DNA of 64,000 bases from Salicibibacter cibarius (lineage in GTDB: Bacteria > Bacillota > Bacilli > Bacillales > Marinococcaceae). The stretch spans positions 3,906,001 to 3,970,000 of the forward strand of contig NZ_CP054705.1 in the NCBI RefSeq assembly GCF_016495725.1, given 5' to 3'. Position 1 is the stretch's first letter; each line of letters starts with the position of its first letter. This document shows, piece by piece, positions 26,619 through 36,052 of this stretch. Under the pieces are notes generated by a model. The model ran no database searches, was not told the DNA's origin, and was given only the letters and a program-made list of their open reading frames with translations. Position numbers and translations under genes: made by a program.

Positions 26619-27635
26619 ATGAAGAAAATTAAAACGATACCAATCAAAATCGGAGCGGTGACCGGGGTTTCCGCCTTGCTCACCGGGTGTGGCGCGACTG
26701 CGCAGGATGATTACATGAGCGCTTATGACGAAGTCCAGGATGCCGACACATTCGAGGCCGATATACAGATGTCGATGGATGTCGAAAGCGACGTGTTCGG
26801 CCATGAAGAAACGGAGATGTTAAATAACACGGTTTTGGCCATGGATGTGATGTCGGATGTGGCAAACGATCAACACGAAGTAGACATAGGGCTTGCTCTT
26901 AGTATGGGCGCCATGGATATGAACATCGACATGCCGATGTTTCTGGACAATAGCGGCGATGAAGAAAAGCTTTATTCGACGTCTGACGGAATGATTGATA
27001 TCATCGATTCGATGTTGATGTTCGAGGGCTTTCCAATGAATATTGAAACACCTGAAAGTATTCAAGGTACTGTCGTTGAATTGCCGGTCGAGGATGACGG
27101 GCAAAACGAAGAAGTATCCGAAGAACAGGAAGAAGCGACGGAAAATATTATGGCGCAGTCGCGGACGTTCTTGGAAGATATGGATGAAGAAGCCTTTACA
27201 AGAGACGAAGACGCCGAGAATATGATTACATATAGCGTTGATGGCAACGTTGTTGTAGACGCTTTGTTTGATATGCTTGAAGATAACCCAGCGATCTTTG
27301 AAGGTGTCGAAGATATGAACGAAGCAGCCATTGATGACGATCTTTCCGAAATCCGCGACGAGATCGATGAGTATATCGAAGTCGATGAAGTGGAAACCGA
27401 GGTTGTGCTTAATGAGAACGGTTCGATGGCCACGGAAGAGATGCGCATCCCTATGATGTTAAACAATGACCGGGGTGAAACAATTGACATGACGCTGCAT
27501 ATGGATGTGGAATATAACAGCATCGATGACGATTTGGATTTTTCATTTGATCTTTCCGAAGATAATATTATAAGCGAAGATGAATTCGAAGAAGCGATGG
27601 AAGAGTCGTTTAATGATCCTATGATGATGCCCTAA
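26619..27635 (+). CDS. Acidic Met/Asp-rich lipoprotein
   Basis: A 338-residue lipoprotein starting at ATG 26619 behind GGAAAGGGAAG. The lipobox is A-L-L-T-G-C (Cys about residue 24). The mature part opens with D-D-Y-M-S-A-Y-D-E-V and D-T-F-E-A-D-I-Q-M-S-M, the pattern of LolA/DUF6612-like lipoproteins, with alternating beta strands rich in Met, Asp and Glu and a last segment D-P-M-M-M-P. It is probably extracytoplasmic with a lipid- or ligand-binding fold. The function is unknown. Confidence 0.7.
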   Translation: MKKIKTIPIKIGAVTGVSALLTGCGATAQDDYMSAYDEVQDADTFEADIQMSMDVESDVFGHEETEMLNNTVLAMDVMSDVANDQHEVDIGLALSMGAMDMNIDMPMFLDNSGDEEKLYSTSDGMIDIIDSMLMFEGFPMNIETPESIQGTVVELPVEDDGQNEEVSEEQEEATENIMAQSRTFLEDMDEEAFTRDEDAENMITYSVDGNVVVDALFDMLEDNPAIFEGVEDMNEAAIDDDLSEIRDEIDEYIEVDEVETEVVLNENGSMATEEMRIPMMLNNDRGETIDMTLHMDVEYNSIDDDLDFSFDLSEDNIISEDEFEEAMEESFNDPMMMP

Positions 27636-27686
27636 TTTTCATGAAAAAAAGTGACTGTTTAGCACGAATGGCCACGGTGTATGATG

Positions 27687-27719
27687 CGTTCAATCAGTTA
27701 TTGCTGGTTGAACGTTTTT
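27687..27719 (+). terminator. Terminator of the lipoprotein gene
   Basis: The arms CGTTCAA and TTGAACG (27708-27714), with a loop that itself pairs partly, are followed by TTTTT, 50 bases after the stop codon at 27635. Confidence 0.7.
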
Positions 27720-27769
27720 AATGGCGTCTCAGGTTCAAGCTCCTTCCATCCCTCTAAGGAGTAGCCAAA

Positions 27770-28997
27770 TTAGAATTGGAAATCCCCATCCTTCATTAGG
27801 AGGACTTCAGTTCCATCTTCTTTAATGCCCACTACTTTCATATCCTCGCTACCAAAGGTCACATTGACTAACAGAAGGGAAGTATTGAGGCCTGCTGCCT
27901 TCAATTCTTCTTCCGATAGGTTGCTGCCATTTAGAAGGTTAGATGGGGAGGCGTTTCCGATTCCAATATGGCAGGCCGTATTTTCATCCAACAAAGTGTT
28001 GTAAAAGAGAGTTTCCGCCTGAGAAAGAGGAGAATGGTTAGAGACCAAAGCAATTTCCCCTAGACTTTGTAGCACTTCTGCCCACTGGCGGCATAATAGG
28101 CAGTAATCCATCCATCTTTAAAGGTGAGGTGAAAATCATCGATGACACTTCCCCCATAGATAAGCGGTTTAGTGGCTACTAGTTTGCCATTTACCTTATT
28201 TTTGTGGGGAGCTGAAAATATTTCTTCCGTGGGAATGTTCGGAAAGAACGGTATTCCCTGTTTATCTATAACACCCCCGCCGATATAGAGGTGATTTTCA
28301 GGCATACCGACGAATAAATCAGTTCCTCGGCTATTCGTAAAATGCAGGGCTTCAAACTGGCTGTCGTTTAGAAACTTTTTCCGGGACTCGAAGGCTCTAT
28401 CATGATTTTCCCAGTCTTTCATAGGATTTTTCCATCCGCCCGAGCGCCACGTAAGATTAATTGCCATAACGATTGCAAGGCTTTTTCTTTACTTAAGTGA
28501 GGAAATACTTTAGTGGCCCATGCAAAGTTCGGGACAACTAAAAGACACCAGCGTACCTCGTGGGATCTAATCTTTGCGTTATGATCCTTCAACTTGGTGC
28601 GAGAGGCCTTTTGGAAGCGACTCATCCGTTCTGTGGAAACATCCTTAAAGGCATCTAAGTTTTCAGAAATAATATGGATGTAAGCAGCACCCGCATCGTC
28701 CCACTCCTTAAAGCGAGAGTACTGCCAGTTGGGAAAATGATCGATGGCATCATCTGCTGCATGCAAATAAAATTCTTTGGTAGACTGTTCATCTGTCCAA
28801 TCCATAACCACATTTGAAGCTCCCGCATCATAGGCAGCCGTTTGGATTAGACGTGCAAACGTAACATTTTCTATGTCACTATGAATAATCACTAATTGAT
28901 TCTTTTGCACATTTACACCTGTTCGGACAGCAAGTTCTGCATATTTTTTCAACTGCTCTTTACTAACAAGCTCATATTTTCCTTTAATCACACTCAA
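27770..28997 (-). pseudogene. M29-type aminopeptidase (AmpS-like), broken by two frameshifts
   Basis: Three overlapping open frames together cover one thermophilic-type (M29) aminopeptidase of about 410 residues. The first (28997-28440) carries Y-A-E-L-A-V-R-T-G-V-N and V-R-W-C-L-L-V-V-P, the second (to ~28080) F-T-N-S-R-G-T-D-L-F-V-G and F-P-N-I-P-T-E-E-I-F, the third (to 27770) H-I-G-I-G-N-A. The breaks are near 28440 and 28085. M29 enzymes are metallopeptidases cleaving N-terminal residues; this copy cannot make the full enzyme unless the indels are sequencing errors. Confidence 0.85.
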
Positions 28998-29510
28998 CTC
29001 CTAACTTTTTATTCCATTATACCATTGGGAAAGCATAAGTATTTCTGTACGCTATGATTAATTTTTCTGCATTACGCCACATTTTTCGTGAAATTGATTT
29101 TCATTTGAGCTCAGGCATGCCTCTGACCCTCGCTTAAAGCAATTCCATTTGCCTTCTTTCACGTCCATTTTATATGATGATTTACATGATACGTATACAG
29201 TGTTACGTTTCAAAAGCCCTTTCCCTATAAATAATCAAACGGGACCGCGATAGTATGGCCTTCACACAGCGAGACAAGCCGGGCAAAAAGTCATACCCTG
29301 AGTCAATCGGCCACATACAGTCGTCTATCGTTCTGTTTTCGGCGATCGTTCAGATTTTAGATCGTTTGATCTCGTCTCACAATTTTTTGTGAACGAAGAT
29401 AAAATGGTGCTTTTAGAAATATTTTCTGAAGCACGCTACTCATGCAGGGTGGCTGAATCTCTTGATCACACGAATCAGGATTGATTCGTTCCGGCCTATT
29501 AGTACTCTAC
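28998..29510. other. Intergenic region
   Basis: No gene is seen. A stretch at about 29330-29385 (TTCGGCGATCGTTCAGATTT) is similar, in reverse complement, to 60030-60085, next to the second copy of the 233-bp repeat, so this border region carries further shared pieces. Confidence 0.45.
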
Positions 29511-29743
29511 TGCCGATGTTCGAAGGTCAACTCATCCACTACACTGACTTTGGCTCCCTAATTCGAGCTTTCAAAAGCTGTTAGGTCGCCAACGAAAGCT
29601 TTTGACGACCTAACGCCAGTAAGCGAAAGCCGTTCGGTTATCAAAGACGACTTTTGACGCCGTAACTCCGAAAGTTAGACGTCTTTCGGTCGTCAACAGA
29701 CAGTCTCACGCGTGGTCGGCAGCGGTGTGATCATTTAATTCAA
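29511..29743. repeat. 233-bp hairpin-rich repeat, copy 1 (inverted copy at 60166-60397)
   Basis: This segment is almost identical in reverse complement to 60166-60397. It consists of consecutive stem-loops, for example GTTAGGTCG...CGACCTAAC and GTTA...TAAC around GACTTTTGACG-type cores. No open frame spans it. The two copies bound a 30-kb accessory region, so they may be ends of an island or a substrate for inversion. Confidence 0.85.
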
Positions 29744-30117
29744 CTCTTCTTACACTAGTTTATATAATAATTATGCATAATAAGAATAAATTAGGAATAA
29801 TCCTTATACTCCTGTTTCATAAACAAGGCCATTTAACGGAATAACGAATGATTGATAAATATGATTAGATTTGCAGGCAATGAACGACCATATTCAATTT
29901 TTAATTCCATAAAGTTACTCCTGCTCTTGTGAATGATTTTAAATAAGTGTTCGATTGATCTAAAGGTGGGGACAGAAGGGAAGATGATGCAGACTCTTGA
30001 AACGACGAAATGTTAAATGATCCTGATAAAGAGGGTTTCAAGGATATTAAACAAACGGGCGTGATTGTTTAATAATATTAGCGTTCTTTAGTTAAGAAAA
30101 CAATTATATTATCAGCT
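29744..30117. other. Intergenic region with a short gene remnant
   Basis: The region is AT-rich. A plus-strand open tail at about 30010-30072 reads M-L-N-D-P-D-K-E-G-F-K-D-I-K-Q-T-G-V-I-V, the end of an unidentified lost gene. Nothing else is visible. Confidence 0.4.
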
Positions 30118-30206
30118 TGTATGAGGAAAACACGGCCTTTTGTATGTTAAGATTATGATAATTAATACAAATGCAGAGAACTGCACATTGATGGGAGGAA
30201 TGCATA
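30118..30206 (+). promoter_or_regulatory. Upstream block shared by the acidic lipoprotein genes
   Basis: The sequence TTGTATGAG, AAAAC, then TTAAGATTATGATAAT and TAATACAAAT and a GGGAGG ribosome binding site is nearly repeated upstream of the paralogue at 41043 (40952-41042), and partly upstream of 39565 and (reverse) 63013. The conservation in non-coding DNA implies a common promoter or control site. The exact sigma factor cannot be read reliably. Confidence 0.6.
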
Positions 30207-30977
30207 ATGAAAACATTTACGAAAACAGCATCCACAATGGTTCTAAGTGTAGCACTGTTAGCTGCTTGTGGAGATGATGAAGAAGATATTGCCAATGATG
30301 CTACAAAGCCTGCCGATGACACGAATGAAAAAGAAGCAGAAGATTCTGAAATACCAGAGGACGAAGTAGCAGGGGATGAAACAGCAGCAACCGAAGAAGA
30401 TGAAGAAAATGATGAAAATACAGATGATCTTAATGAGGAGAGCGATGAAGAGAGTAACGGTAACAGTGATGATACTGTAATGGATGATGGAATGCACATC
30501 GGCGATGATTTATTAGGTTTAGGGGAAACTGTTACATTAGAAGACTCTTATGGTACATACGAGATCACACCTGATAATCCCAGATTCTTAGATTATTTCG
30601 AACATCCAAATGACAGTGATGAAGTGTTTGATAGCAATTGGGAATTTTTAGCAATTGATTATGATATTACTATAATAAGTGATGAGGGTTTAGAGGATGA
30701 ATCTAATGAACAATTGTCTGCTAGTTTATATTATGAAGGTGAAGGAGTTGCTCAAAGGCCAGCAGAGTTCCAGCTGAGAAATTGGTTAGGAGATATGGAA
30801 GAAGGTGAAAGTGATACAGCTACAGTCTTGTATGAGACATCTGAAGGTGGGGATTATAAAATCCTTCTTTCACCGGGTCTTATATCGGTAGAGGGAGATG
30901 ATCCCTTTGAATCAGAACAAATACCAGAGCTAGAAGAAAGTTTTGAGTTCACTATTGAGGCTGAAGAAGATAGTTAA
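30207..30977 (+). CDS. DUF4352-like acidic lipoprotein, paralogue 1
   Basis: A 256-residue lipoprotein. Lipobox L-L-A-A-C (Cys about residue 21), then ~75 residues of E/D/T/N linker, then a beta-sandwich domain opening L-G-E-T-V-T-L-E-D-S-Y-G-T-Y-E-I-T. That opening is shared with paralogues at 39565, 41043 and 62399. DUF4352-type immunoglobulin-like domains are common in Gram-positive surface lipoproteins. This is the most diverged of the four, with a different C-terminal half. Confidence 0.75.
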   Translation: MKTFTKTASTMVLSVALLAACGDDEEDIANDATKPADDTNEKEAEDSEIPEDEVAGDETAATEEDEENDENTDDLNEESDEESNGNSDDTVMDDGMHIGDDLLGLGETVTLEDSYGTYEITPDNPRFLDYFEHPNDSDEVFDSNWEFLAIDYDITIISDEGLEDESNEQLSASLYYEGEGVAQRPAEFQLRNWLGDMEEGESDTATVLYETSEGGDYKILLSPGLISVEGDDPFESEQIPELEESFEFTIEAEEDS

Positions 30978-31205
30978 TGATCTTGAGCAAAGTAGCATAT
31001 TTTCAGGCAAAAGCATTCTCAGAGCGCTCGTTAGCACACTTATTGCTCATCCAAAGACAGCATTAGCATTACGGTAGAAGTACATAATGTCTAATTAAAG
31101 GGAGGGGAAATGGTCTAAGCCGCACCGCTAAAGAGGCAAGTAAATTATTTGTCCATTTGATTCTAGAAATGGGTGAGCAAACTTTTTTATTTTTTCACAA
31201 AGAAA

Positions 31206-31252
31206 GAATCCGTTTTGATCAGTCTTTTTCCAAATGGATTCTTCTTGTTTGC
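31206..31252 (+). terminator. Terminator-like hairpin
   Basis: The arms AAGAATCCGTTT and AAATGGATTCTT (one G-U pair) enclose a 16-base loop and are followed by CTTGTTT. It lies 230 bases after the lipoprotein gene. Between 30978 and 31205, and from 31253 to 31450, no gene is visible. Confidence 0.6.
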
Positions 31253-31450
31253 GGTAATATAAGGATTTGTGGAGTATAGCTACATCAGTGGCGGATTATC
31301 GCACCGTATTCCCTGAAAATCATTGGCTATCGAACGCCATTGGAAGTGTTTTGAAGAGTTTACGCCAAATATAAATATCTTTGCTACAAAGATTTATTTT
31401 GGATAGAAGTTTTAAAGCTGAAGAAATCATCGGGGAAGGGGGAGACATTG

Positions 31451-31909
31451 ATGAGAGGACTTGAGGTGGCAACCGCTATTGCGGGACTGGCATTGACCTT
31501 GCTGGCTACAGTAACATTTGGTCTGGTTGTGATAGCATCGAGCCTCGGATTCAATTTTGGGTACAGCGCGCTTGCCTGGGTTGGAACGCGCGTGTGGTTT
31601 GCGGATGGAGACAGCTGGTTTGGCACGTGGGTAACAGCACTTCTGTCGATCCGGATGATTCCTCTTATCGGAAACGGCCTTGCCATCTTGCTTACCGTTT
31701 TTGCCCTCCTGCGTAAAAACAAAACCGTCAAAACGGCACTTATCATATATTTATTCTCAGCCCTGCTCGTATTTATTTCAACATTCGGGATTGGCTGGCC
31801 GGCTTCGCTTTGTTTGTTGGGGGCTTGCTTCGCCTCTTTGCTCCGGACGATCCGAGCAAAACAAGATAGAGAAAAGCCTGTTGATTCGAACGTTTCTGAA
31901 ATAGAATAA
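31451..31909 (+). CDS. Four-helix membrane protein, 152 residues
   Basis: Four hydrophobic segments (about residues 5-32, 58-82, 92-112, 114-130) followed by a charged tail rich in K, R and E. The ATG at 31451 follows GGGAAGGGGGAG. General layout is like the DUF4064 family of small Bacillus membrane proteins, but I see no decisive motif. It stands alone between terminator-like sequences. Confidence 0.6.
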   Translation: MRGLEVATAIAGLALTLLATVTFGLVVIASSLGFNFGYSALAWVGTRVWFADGDSWFGTWVTALLSIRMIPLIGNGLAILLTVFALLRKNKTVKTALIIYLFSALLVFISTFGIGWPASLCLLGACFASLLRTIRAKQDREKPVDSNVSEIE

Positions 31910-32015
31910 AACCAAGGATGTTCTCTCCGGTGTTTCTGAGTAAATAGACCGTGGTAGGGGTAACTACTTTATTGTTTGTTCTAGGGTGGCGCCAACGCAA
32001 AGCGGCCATGGTTTA

Positions 32016-32216
32016 TCAAACTTTTTTTCCGTTTTGTTTACGGTTAAATGTGATATTTCTTTTGATCATGTACATCAATAATACAACGAAACCACCAACG
32101 GCCAATGGCTCCATGGGTATGGCCGATTGCAGGATATGGTCGGGGAGTATAATGAGTAATAGCTGACTTGCAATGTATAAAACAAATGCGATAAGTACGA
32201 CGATACTGATACCCAT
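32016..32216 (-). CDS. Two-helix membrane protein, 66 residues
   Basis: Start at ATG 32216 behind a strong AGGAGG. Two membrane segments (about residues 3-22 and 37-53) and a basic tail (K-R-N-I-T-F-N-R-K-Q). No family recognised. Longer versions would run through the ribosome binding site and are unlikely. Confidence 0.6.
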   Translation of the reverse strand: MGISIVVLIAFVLYIASQLLLIILPDHILQSAIPMEPLAVGGFVVLLMYMIKRNITFNRKQNGKKV

Positions 32217-32325
32217 GTGGCAGATCCTCCTAGGGCGTTTTTTTCGTTTTATCAAAATTAGCGTCGCAAACCCTTTCAAAACCTATGAACAACCCCCTGA
32301 TAAACATTAGAGATTGTTTACACGT

Positions 32326-32423
32326 TTATTTTTCTTGTTCCAATCGTTTTGCGTGCTCCATGGCTTTTTTTCGCAATTCTGGCGTCTGCGCTCTTCTTCC
32401 GACATATTGCGAAACGCTTTCAT
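32326..32423 (-). pseudogene. Shrunken copy of the small Y-I-D/G-V-Y partner gene behind Fic
   Basis: The frame begins M-K-A-F-R-N-M-S-E-E-E-R-R-R-Q, identical to residues 8-20 of the protein at 48518-48718. An internal deletion has removed the Y-I-D...G-V-Y core, and the sequence resumes in another frame as P-E-L-R-K-K-A-M-E-H-A-K. Its ATG overlaps the TGA of the Fic gene (ATGA), the same coupling seen at other copies. Confidence 0.7.
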
Positions 32424-33059
32424 ACTAGTTTTAAATATTCTTCTAGTGTCGTTATTTCAAGAGACGCCACCATATCAATAAGCCCCGCATAATCGTTGTG
32501 TACACCAGCATGATCTAACACTTCATAATATTTTTGCCGCTCATCGACTTGAATAATCACCGGTAAATATCCAGCTCTCATCAGCTCAAAATTCATGAGC
32601 AACCGTGCTGTTCGCCCATTGCCATCCAAGAAAGGATGGATGTTTACAAATTTGCTATGAAGAATAGCCGCAATTTCAATCGGATGATGATTATTTTCTA
32701 TGGCAGAGGTATACCAATATATCAGCTCCTCCATGTCATCTGCAATTTTATAATGAGGGGTTACGGCGTGCAAGGCCCCTATGATAACGACGTCTCGATG
32801 GCGATACGCCCCCGCATGATCTGTATCAATCCCTCTTAAAATCAAGGAATGAATGCTACGAATAAGGCGCTCTGTCAATGGCTCGGCGATTACATTCTCT
32901 ACATACTATGGCATCCCGATGATTAATCGCTTCCATATGTTCCCGGAGCATTTTTCCTTTCCCGATCGTAATACCGTCCTCGAGAATTGCTTTTGTTTCA
33001 TAAATCGTTAACGTGTTTCCTTCGATGGCGTTGACAATCGGTTTTAGGTGTTTATTCAC
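32420..33059 (-). pseudogene. Fic-domain protein split by a frameshift
   Basis: The C-terminal part (32420-32878) has the full Fic catalytic motif H-P-F-L-D-G-N-G-R-T-A-R; the N-terminal part (from GTG 33059) has A-I-E-G-N-T-L-T-I-Y-E-T, the usual lead-in that includes the inhibitory helix region, here with Val where Ser or Thr is usual. The frame is lost near 32910 by one base. Fic proteins transfer AMP or related groups to target proteins and can act as toxins. The start overlaps the stop of a small upstream gene tail (GTGA). Confidence 0.8.
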
Positions 33060-33133
33060 TTTGACTTATATTCAGATTCATAATAATCGCGGTGCTTTCG
33101 GAAATGACGGACGGCTTTTCTTGCCTTCATCAT
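33056..33133 (-). pseudogene. C-terminal tail of a small partner gene upstream of Fic
   Basis: A 25-codon frame reads R-K-A-V-R-H-F-R-K-H-R-D-Y-Y-E-S. It matches the tails of the IS-split gene at 48828-50308 (R-E-A-V-R-Q-Y-R-K-H-R-D) and of the remnant at 51157-51240. Its TGA overlaps the GTG start of the Fic gene. The N-terminal part of the gene is missing. Confidence 0.65.
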
Positions 33134-33183
33134 ATCAATCAAGGTGCTGTTGATGGTTCAGATCAAAAAGGAAAAGAGATCCC

Positions 33184-33450
33184 TTATTTGGCTCTCTTGT
33201 TATTGCTCAATCGGTTTAGTTCTAAATCGTGTTGGCCGACTTTACCAGAAAGGTACATATTATCCTAATTTAAACGGTCTACTTTTTTGTCAATGTTGTT
33301 AATCATACCCATAACGTCTTCATGGTTGTTTAATTCAATTCTGTCGAGCCGCTTTTCGATCTCATCGAACCTTTTATTAGGCTGATTAAACCCTTCGTCA
33401 ATCTGTGTTTTTAGGGAAAGCAACATTTCTTTTAATTCGTTATCCATCAC
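33184..33450 (-). pseudogene. Coiled-coil protein with an in-frame TAG
   Basis: A 62-codon frame of strong heptad character (R-F-D-E-I-E-K-R-L-D-R-I-E) ends at TAG 33265-33267. The same frame continues beyond it as D-N-M-Y-L-S-G-K-V-G-Q-H-D-L-E-L-N-R-L-S to a TAA at 33184, in keeping with the longer coiled-coil proteins of this type in Bacillus. So the TAG looks like a recent nonsense mutation. The 61-residue form may still be made. Lies downstream of an Xre regulator gene. Confidence 0.6.
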
Positions 33451-33805
33451 TCATCCCACCTATTCGGATTAATTGTATCATTAATAGCATAAGGCGTGAA
33501 TGATCACCTGGCGGGTAGGACATACAAAAATGGTCGATACGAGCGTGCAAAAATTTCGATGGATGCCTATCGTAAGTTATTTGTATTTGGAGTTTCTACC
33601 ATTGCAATGAAACATTGCGATTAACTGCAGGGGCTGCGGGGACGGTCAAACTGCTGTTGGTTAGGATCAAATATACTTTGTTTTTAGGAATCTCGTTGCT
33701 TTAGTGACGAGCAGTTCAATCTTGTTCTTTGAATACTTCATGCAGAATAGTGAGGGTTTTTTTCTGCGTAAATGAATCTCTGTGTATAAGAAGGATATTC
33801 ATTTC

Positions 33806-34042
33806 TTAAATGAATTCATTGTTCGCCGAACCGACTGCGAAAAAATCGAAAACATCCAAATCAAATACATGTGCAATTTTTTCCAATGTATTGATCGTTA
33901 TATTTCGCTCGCCTCGTTCGATAGAGCCAATATAAGATATCGCTGTATCTGTATACTCTGCCAATTGCTCTAGCGTCATATTGTTTGCTTTTCTGAAACT
34001 TCTTATTGTAGCACCAATTCTTTGCTGAGTTGTATTATTCAT
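33806..34042 (-). CDS. Xre-family transcriptional regulator
   Basis: A 78-residue helix-turn-helix protein: R-I-G-A-T-I-R-S-F-R-K, then L-E-Q-L-A-E-Y-T-D-T-A-I-S-Y-I-G-S-I-E-R-G. A typical Cro/C1-type domain with a short tail; a close paralogue is at 53617-53946. It may repress its own operon. The 355 bases between it and the coiled-coil gene contain no gene that I can support. Confidence 0.8.
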   Translation of the reverse strand: MNNTTQQRIGATIRSFRKANNMTLEQLAEYTDTAISYIGSIERGERNITINTLEKIAHVFDLDVFDFFAVGSANNEFI

Positions 34043-34101
34043 GGAAAAACTCTCTCTTTATCATTTATAAATAAGTTTAGTGAAATTCAATAAAGAAAAA
34101 G

Positions 34102-34125
34102 TGATAAGACCGCGGGGGATCTTAT
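34102..34125 (-). terminator. Terminator of the mazEF operon
   Basis: On the minus strand GATAAGA and TCTTATC pair around a GC-rich loop and are followed by ACTTTTTC, 70 bases after the mazF stop. Confidence 0.7.
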
Positions 34126-34191
34126 CCCTCATACAAGCCTTTTTTTCTATTAGCAAATGTCCGTTGAAGCGGGGTTTGTTACCAGGCAACC

Positions 34192-34527
34192 TCACAAATA
34201 CATAAACGTATGAATCCGCTTGATACAGGTCTCTGTCACGTTTTGTGGCGCTTCCTCGACGATTTGGATTTGGCGTGATTGCCAGTCAATGCTTTTAACA
34301 TGATCAGTTAAGATCGAACCCCTGATCTTTAAACCTTTAGGTAGTTCCACCTCAAACGGGTACCCCTTTTTTTGCTTCGTGATCTGGCAAACAATTGCCA
34401 GATCAGTTACTTGATTAAACGACTTCGGCGACAATATAATGGCAGGTCTGTGACCTGCCTGCTCGCGTCCTGATTGCGGATGGAAGTTTAAATAAACAAG
34501 GTCTCCTTTTTCCGGAACTGTTCTCAC
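34192..34527 (-). CDS. mazF: MazF/PemK-type endoribonuclease toxin
   Basis: A 111-residue protein of usual size with the MazF fold motifs: G-D-L-V-Y-L-N-F-H-P near the start, G-R-E-Q-A-G-H-R-P-A-I-I-L-S-P at 20-34, and a later S-I-L-T-D-H-V-K-S-I-D-W. These enzymes cut mRNA at short sequence motifs and halt growth when free of the antitoxin. The start ATG overlaps the mazE stop (ATGA), the classical antitoxin-first operon. Confidence 0.9.
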   Translation of the reverse strand: MRTVPEKGDLVYLNFHPQSGREQAGHRPAIILSPKSFNQVTDLAIVCQITKQKKGYPFEVELPKGLKIRGSILTDHVKSIDWQSRQIQIVEEAPQNVTETCIKRIHTFMYL

Positions 34528-34763
34528 CAGACTTCCTTCCCTTCTGGTTGACCCCAGTCGATAAAATCAGGCTTATTTTCATCTGTAACCTGTGACAATA
34601 ATTCATCAAGCGTTGGGGCAGCGTCAATTGGCCTGATCAGAATGCCGTTTTGTTCTTCAATCATTTCAACCTCGGAGCCGTCATAGATCGACACGTTCTT
34701 GGCTAATTTATGAGGGATACGAACCCCTAAGCTGTTCCCCCACCGTTGAATTTTTGATGACAT
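34524..34763 (-). CDS. mazE: MazE-type antitoxin
   Basis: A 79-residue protein with an N-terminal AbrB/SpoVT-type DNA-binding domain (I-Q-R-W-G-N-S-L-G-V-R-I-P) and an acidic C-terminal tail (D-F-I-D-W-G-Q-P-E-G) that would wrap the toxin. ATG 34763 follows AGAGGGG. MazE normally represses its own promoter together with MazF. Confidence 0.9.
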   Translation of the reverse strand: MSSKIQRWGNSLGVRIPHKLAKNVSIYDGSEVEMIEEQNGILIRPIDAAPTLDELLSQVTDENKPDFIDWGQPEGKEVW

Positions 34764-34827
34764 GGAGAACCCCTCTTTCTGATTTTTAAAATCGTTAAGA
34801 TCATTATTTTTGTTATGTTTCATTATA

Positions 34828-34875
34828 ACACCCCTTGAACGCATTGTATACACCAGTATATACATTAAGGGGTGT
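34828..34875 (-). promoter_or_regulatory. Likely MazE operator/promoter region
   Basis: Upstream of mazE two arms, ACACCCCTT (34828-34836) and AAGGGGTGT (34867-34875), flank a central GTATAC...GTATAC. Such nested dyads are typical for AbrB-type autorepressor sites. The centre also contains TATA-rich promoter-like sequence. Confidence 0.5.
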
Positions 34876-35342
34876 GATGATACAATGCTCTGCGTGCAAA
34901 TCATACGCACGCTGTATAAAAAAGAACCGACACGCCGTTAATTAGCGCATCGGCTTGAATCATCGGTTATCGACACCATCACGACCATAGCGAGCACGGG
35001 CTATCTACCGCGCATGGGTCTATCGCTACTGAAGTTTTTCAACCAATGATTGTTCGCTTCACGCGTTTCATTGGCTGCGTCGCAGCCTCGGGTTGTTGCG
35101 AAAAGCCATCCTTTTTGGATATGATGGACTCAGAAGGTTTTTTTACAGAAAACACCATTCAATGATCAGGCCATATTGTCGAATAAATTTTTGTGGAATA
35201 AGCATTGCACTCGTTATTGGCTTTTGAGGGGCTAGGTTATATAGTAACTAAGTAAAGATTAGGGGAGTGTTACTACTGTAATGGTGCACAACATTTCAAC
35301 TACTTGTATTAGGATTTTTAATGCTTGTAAAAGGGGTGAAGT
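34876..35342. other. Intergenic region
   Basis: I see no gene. 34920-35130 is more GC-rich than its surroundings and has short inverted repeats, but no coding frame is credible. Confidence 0.4.
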
Positions 35343-35822
35343 ATGAGTTTCGGGAAAAAACTTATCCCTTTTTACGTAGCAATCGCGCTTATAGCACTTA
35401 TCCTTTATTTAATCTATAAGCCTAGCCCAGAGGGTACTTATGAGCACTATGATGAGGCAAAAGCTGCGTTTATGGCAGATAGTGACTTGATTGGGCAACA
35501 AATCGTTGGAGAATTTGCGGAGGATAACAACCTGTTTATTGTATTTAAGGATGACCCTGCCAGTCAAGAACCACACTATGCATTTGCTTGTTTCTCAAAA
35601 AAGCAAAATGATGAAGTTGTTTGGCATGGAAGTTCAAATTATTTTTACGGTGGAGGGGAAAGCACAGCAATAAAGTCTCCTTGTTTCGATGAAGAAGAAT
35701 AGTATATGTATCAAACCGATGTAGATGCAGATAAGCCGTTTGAAGGATATCCCATTGCAGAAGGGGTCTTAAAAAGTGATAATACCAGACCTGACGTTCG
35801 CTACTGGATTCTTGAAGAGTAG
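35343..35822 (+). pseudogene. Membrane-anchored hypothetical protein with an in-frame TAG
   Basis: A protein with one N-terminal membrane segment (about residues 8-25) and an extracytoplasmic domain. The frame meets TAG at 35700-35702 (GAA TAG TAT), but stays open afterwards for 39 codons (T-D-V-D-A-D-K-P-F-E-G-Y-P and D-V-R-Y-W-I-L-E-E) to a second TAG at 35820. The composition does not change across the stop, so the full gene was probably 159 residues. The 119-residue form may still be made. Family not recognised. Confidence 0.6.
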
Positions 35823-36052
35823 AAACGTACAGCAATGAAATGAAAGCTCTTTATCACTTTTAACACTATTCAAGAATAGGGCGCGTTTCTGGAATAACGG
35901 GGATTGCGCTCTCCTCGAGAATCGGCTAATTAAATGGAGGGTGATTCCTCTGAAAGAAATTTAAGTGAATTTATGGTAATTGTTTATTTAAAATGATGAA
36001 GTGGTTTATAATGATTTGTGGAAATAAAAAGAACAAATGAGGTTTTATTAAT

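Noticed and set aside
29488-29506. CCGGCCTATTAGTACT resembles the complement of a 23S rRNA 3' segment
   Set aside because: The match covers only about 15 bases and no further rRNA sequence adjoins it.
29581-29620. GTTAGGT...ACCTAAC ends inside the 233-bp repeat look like integron attC core sites
   Set aside because: The hairpin is too short, the inner L-type boxes and extrahelical bases are missing, and no integron integrase is in the window.
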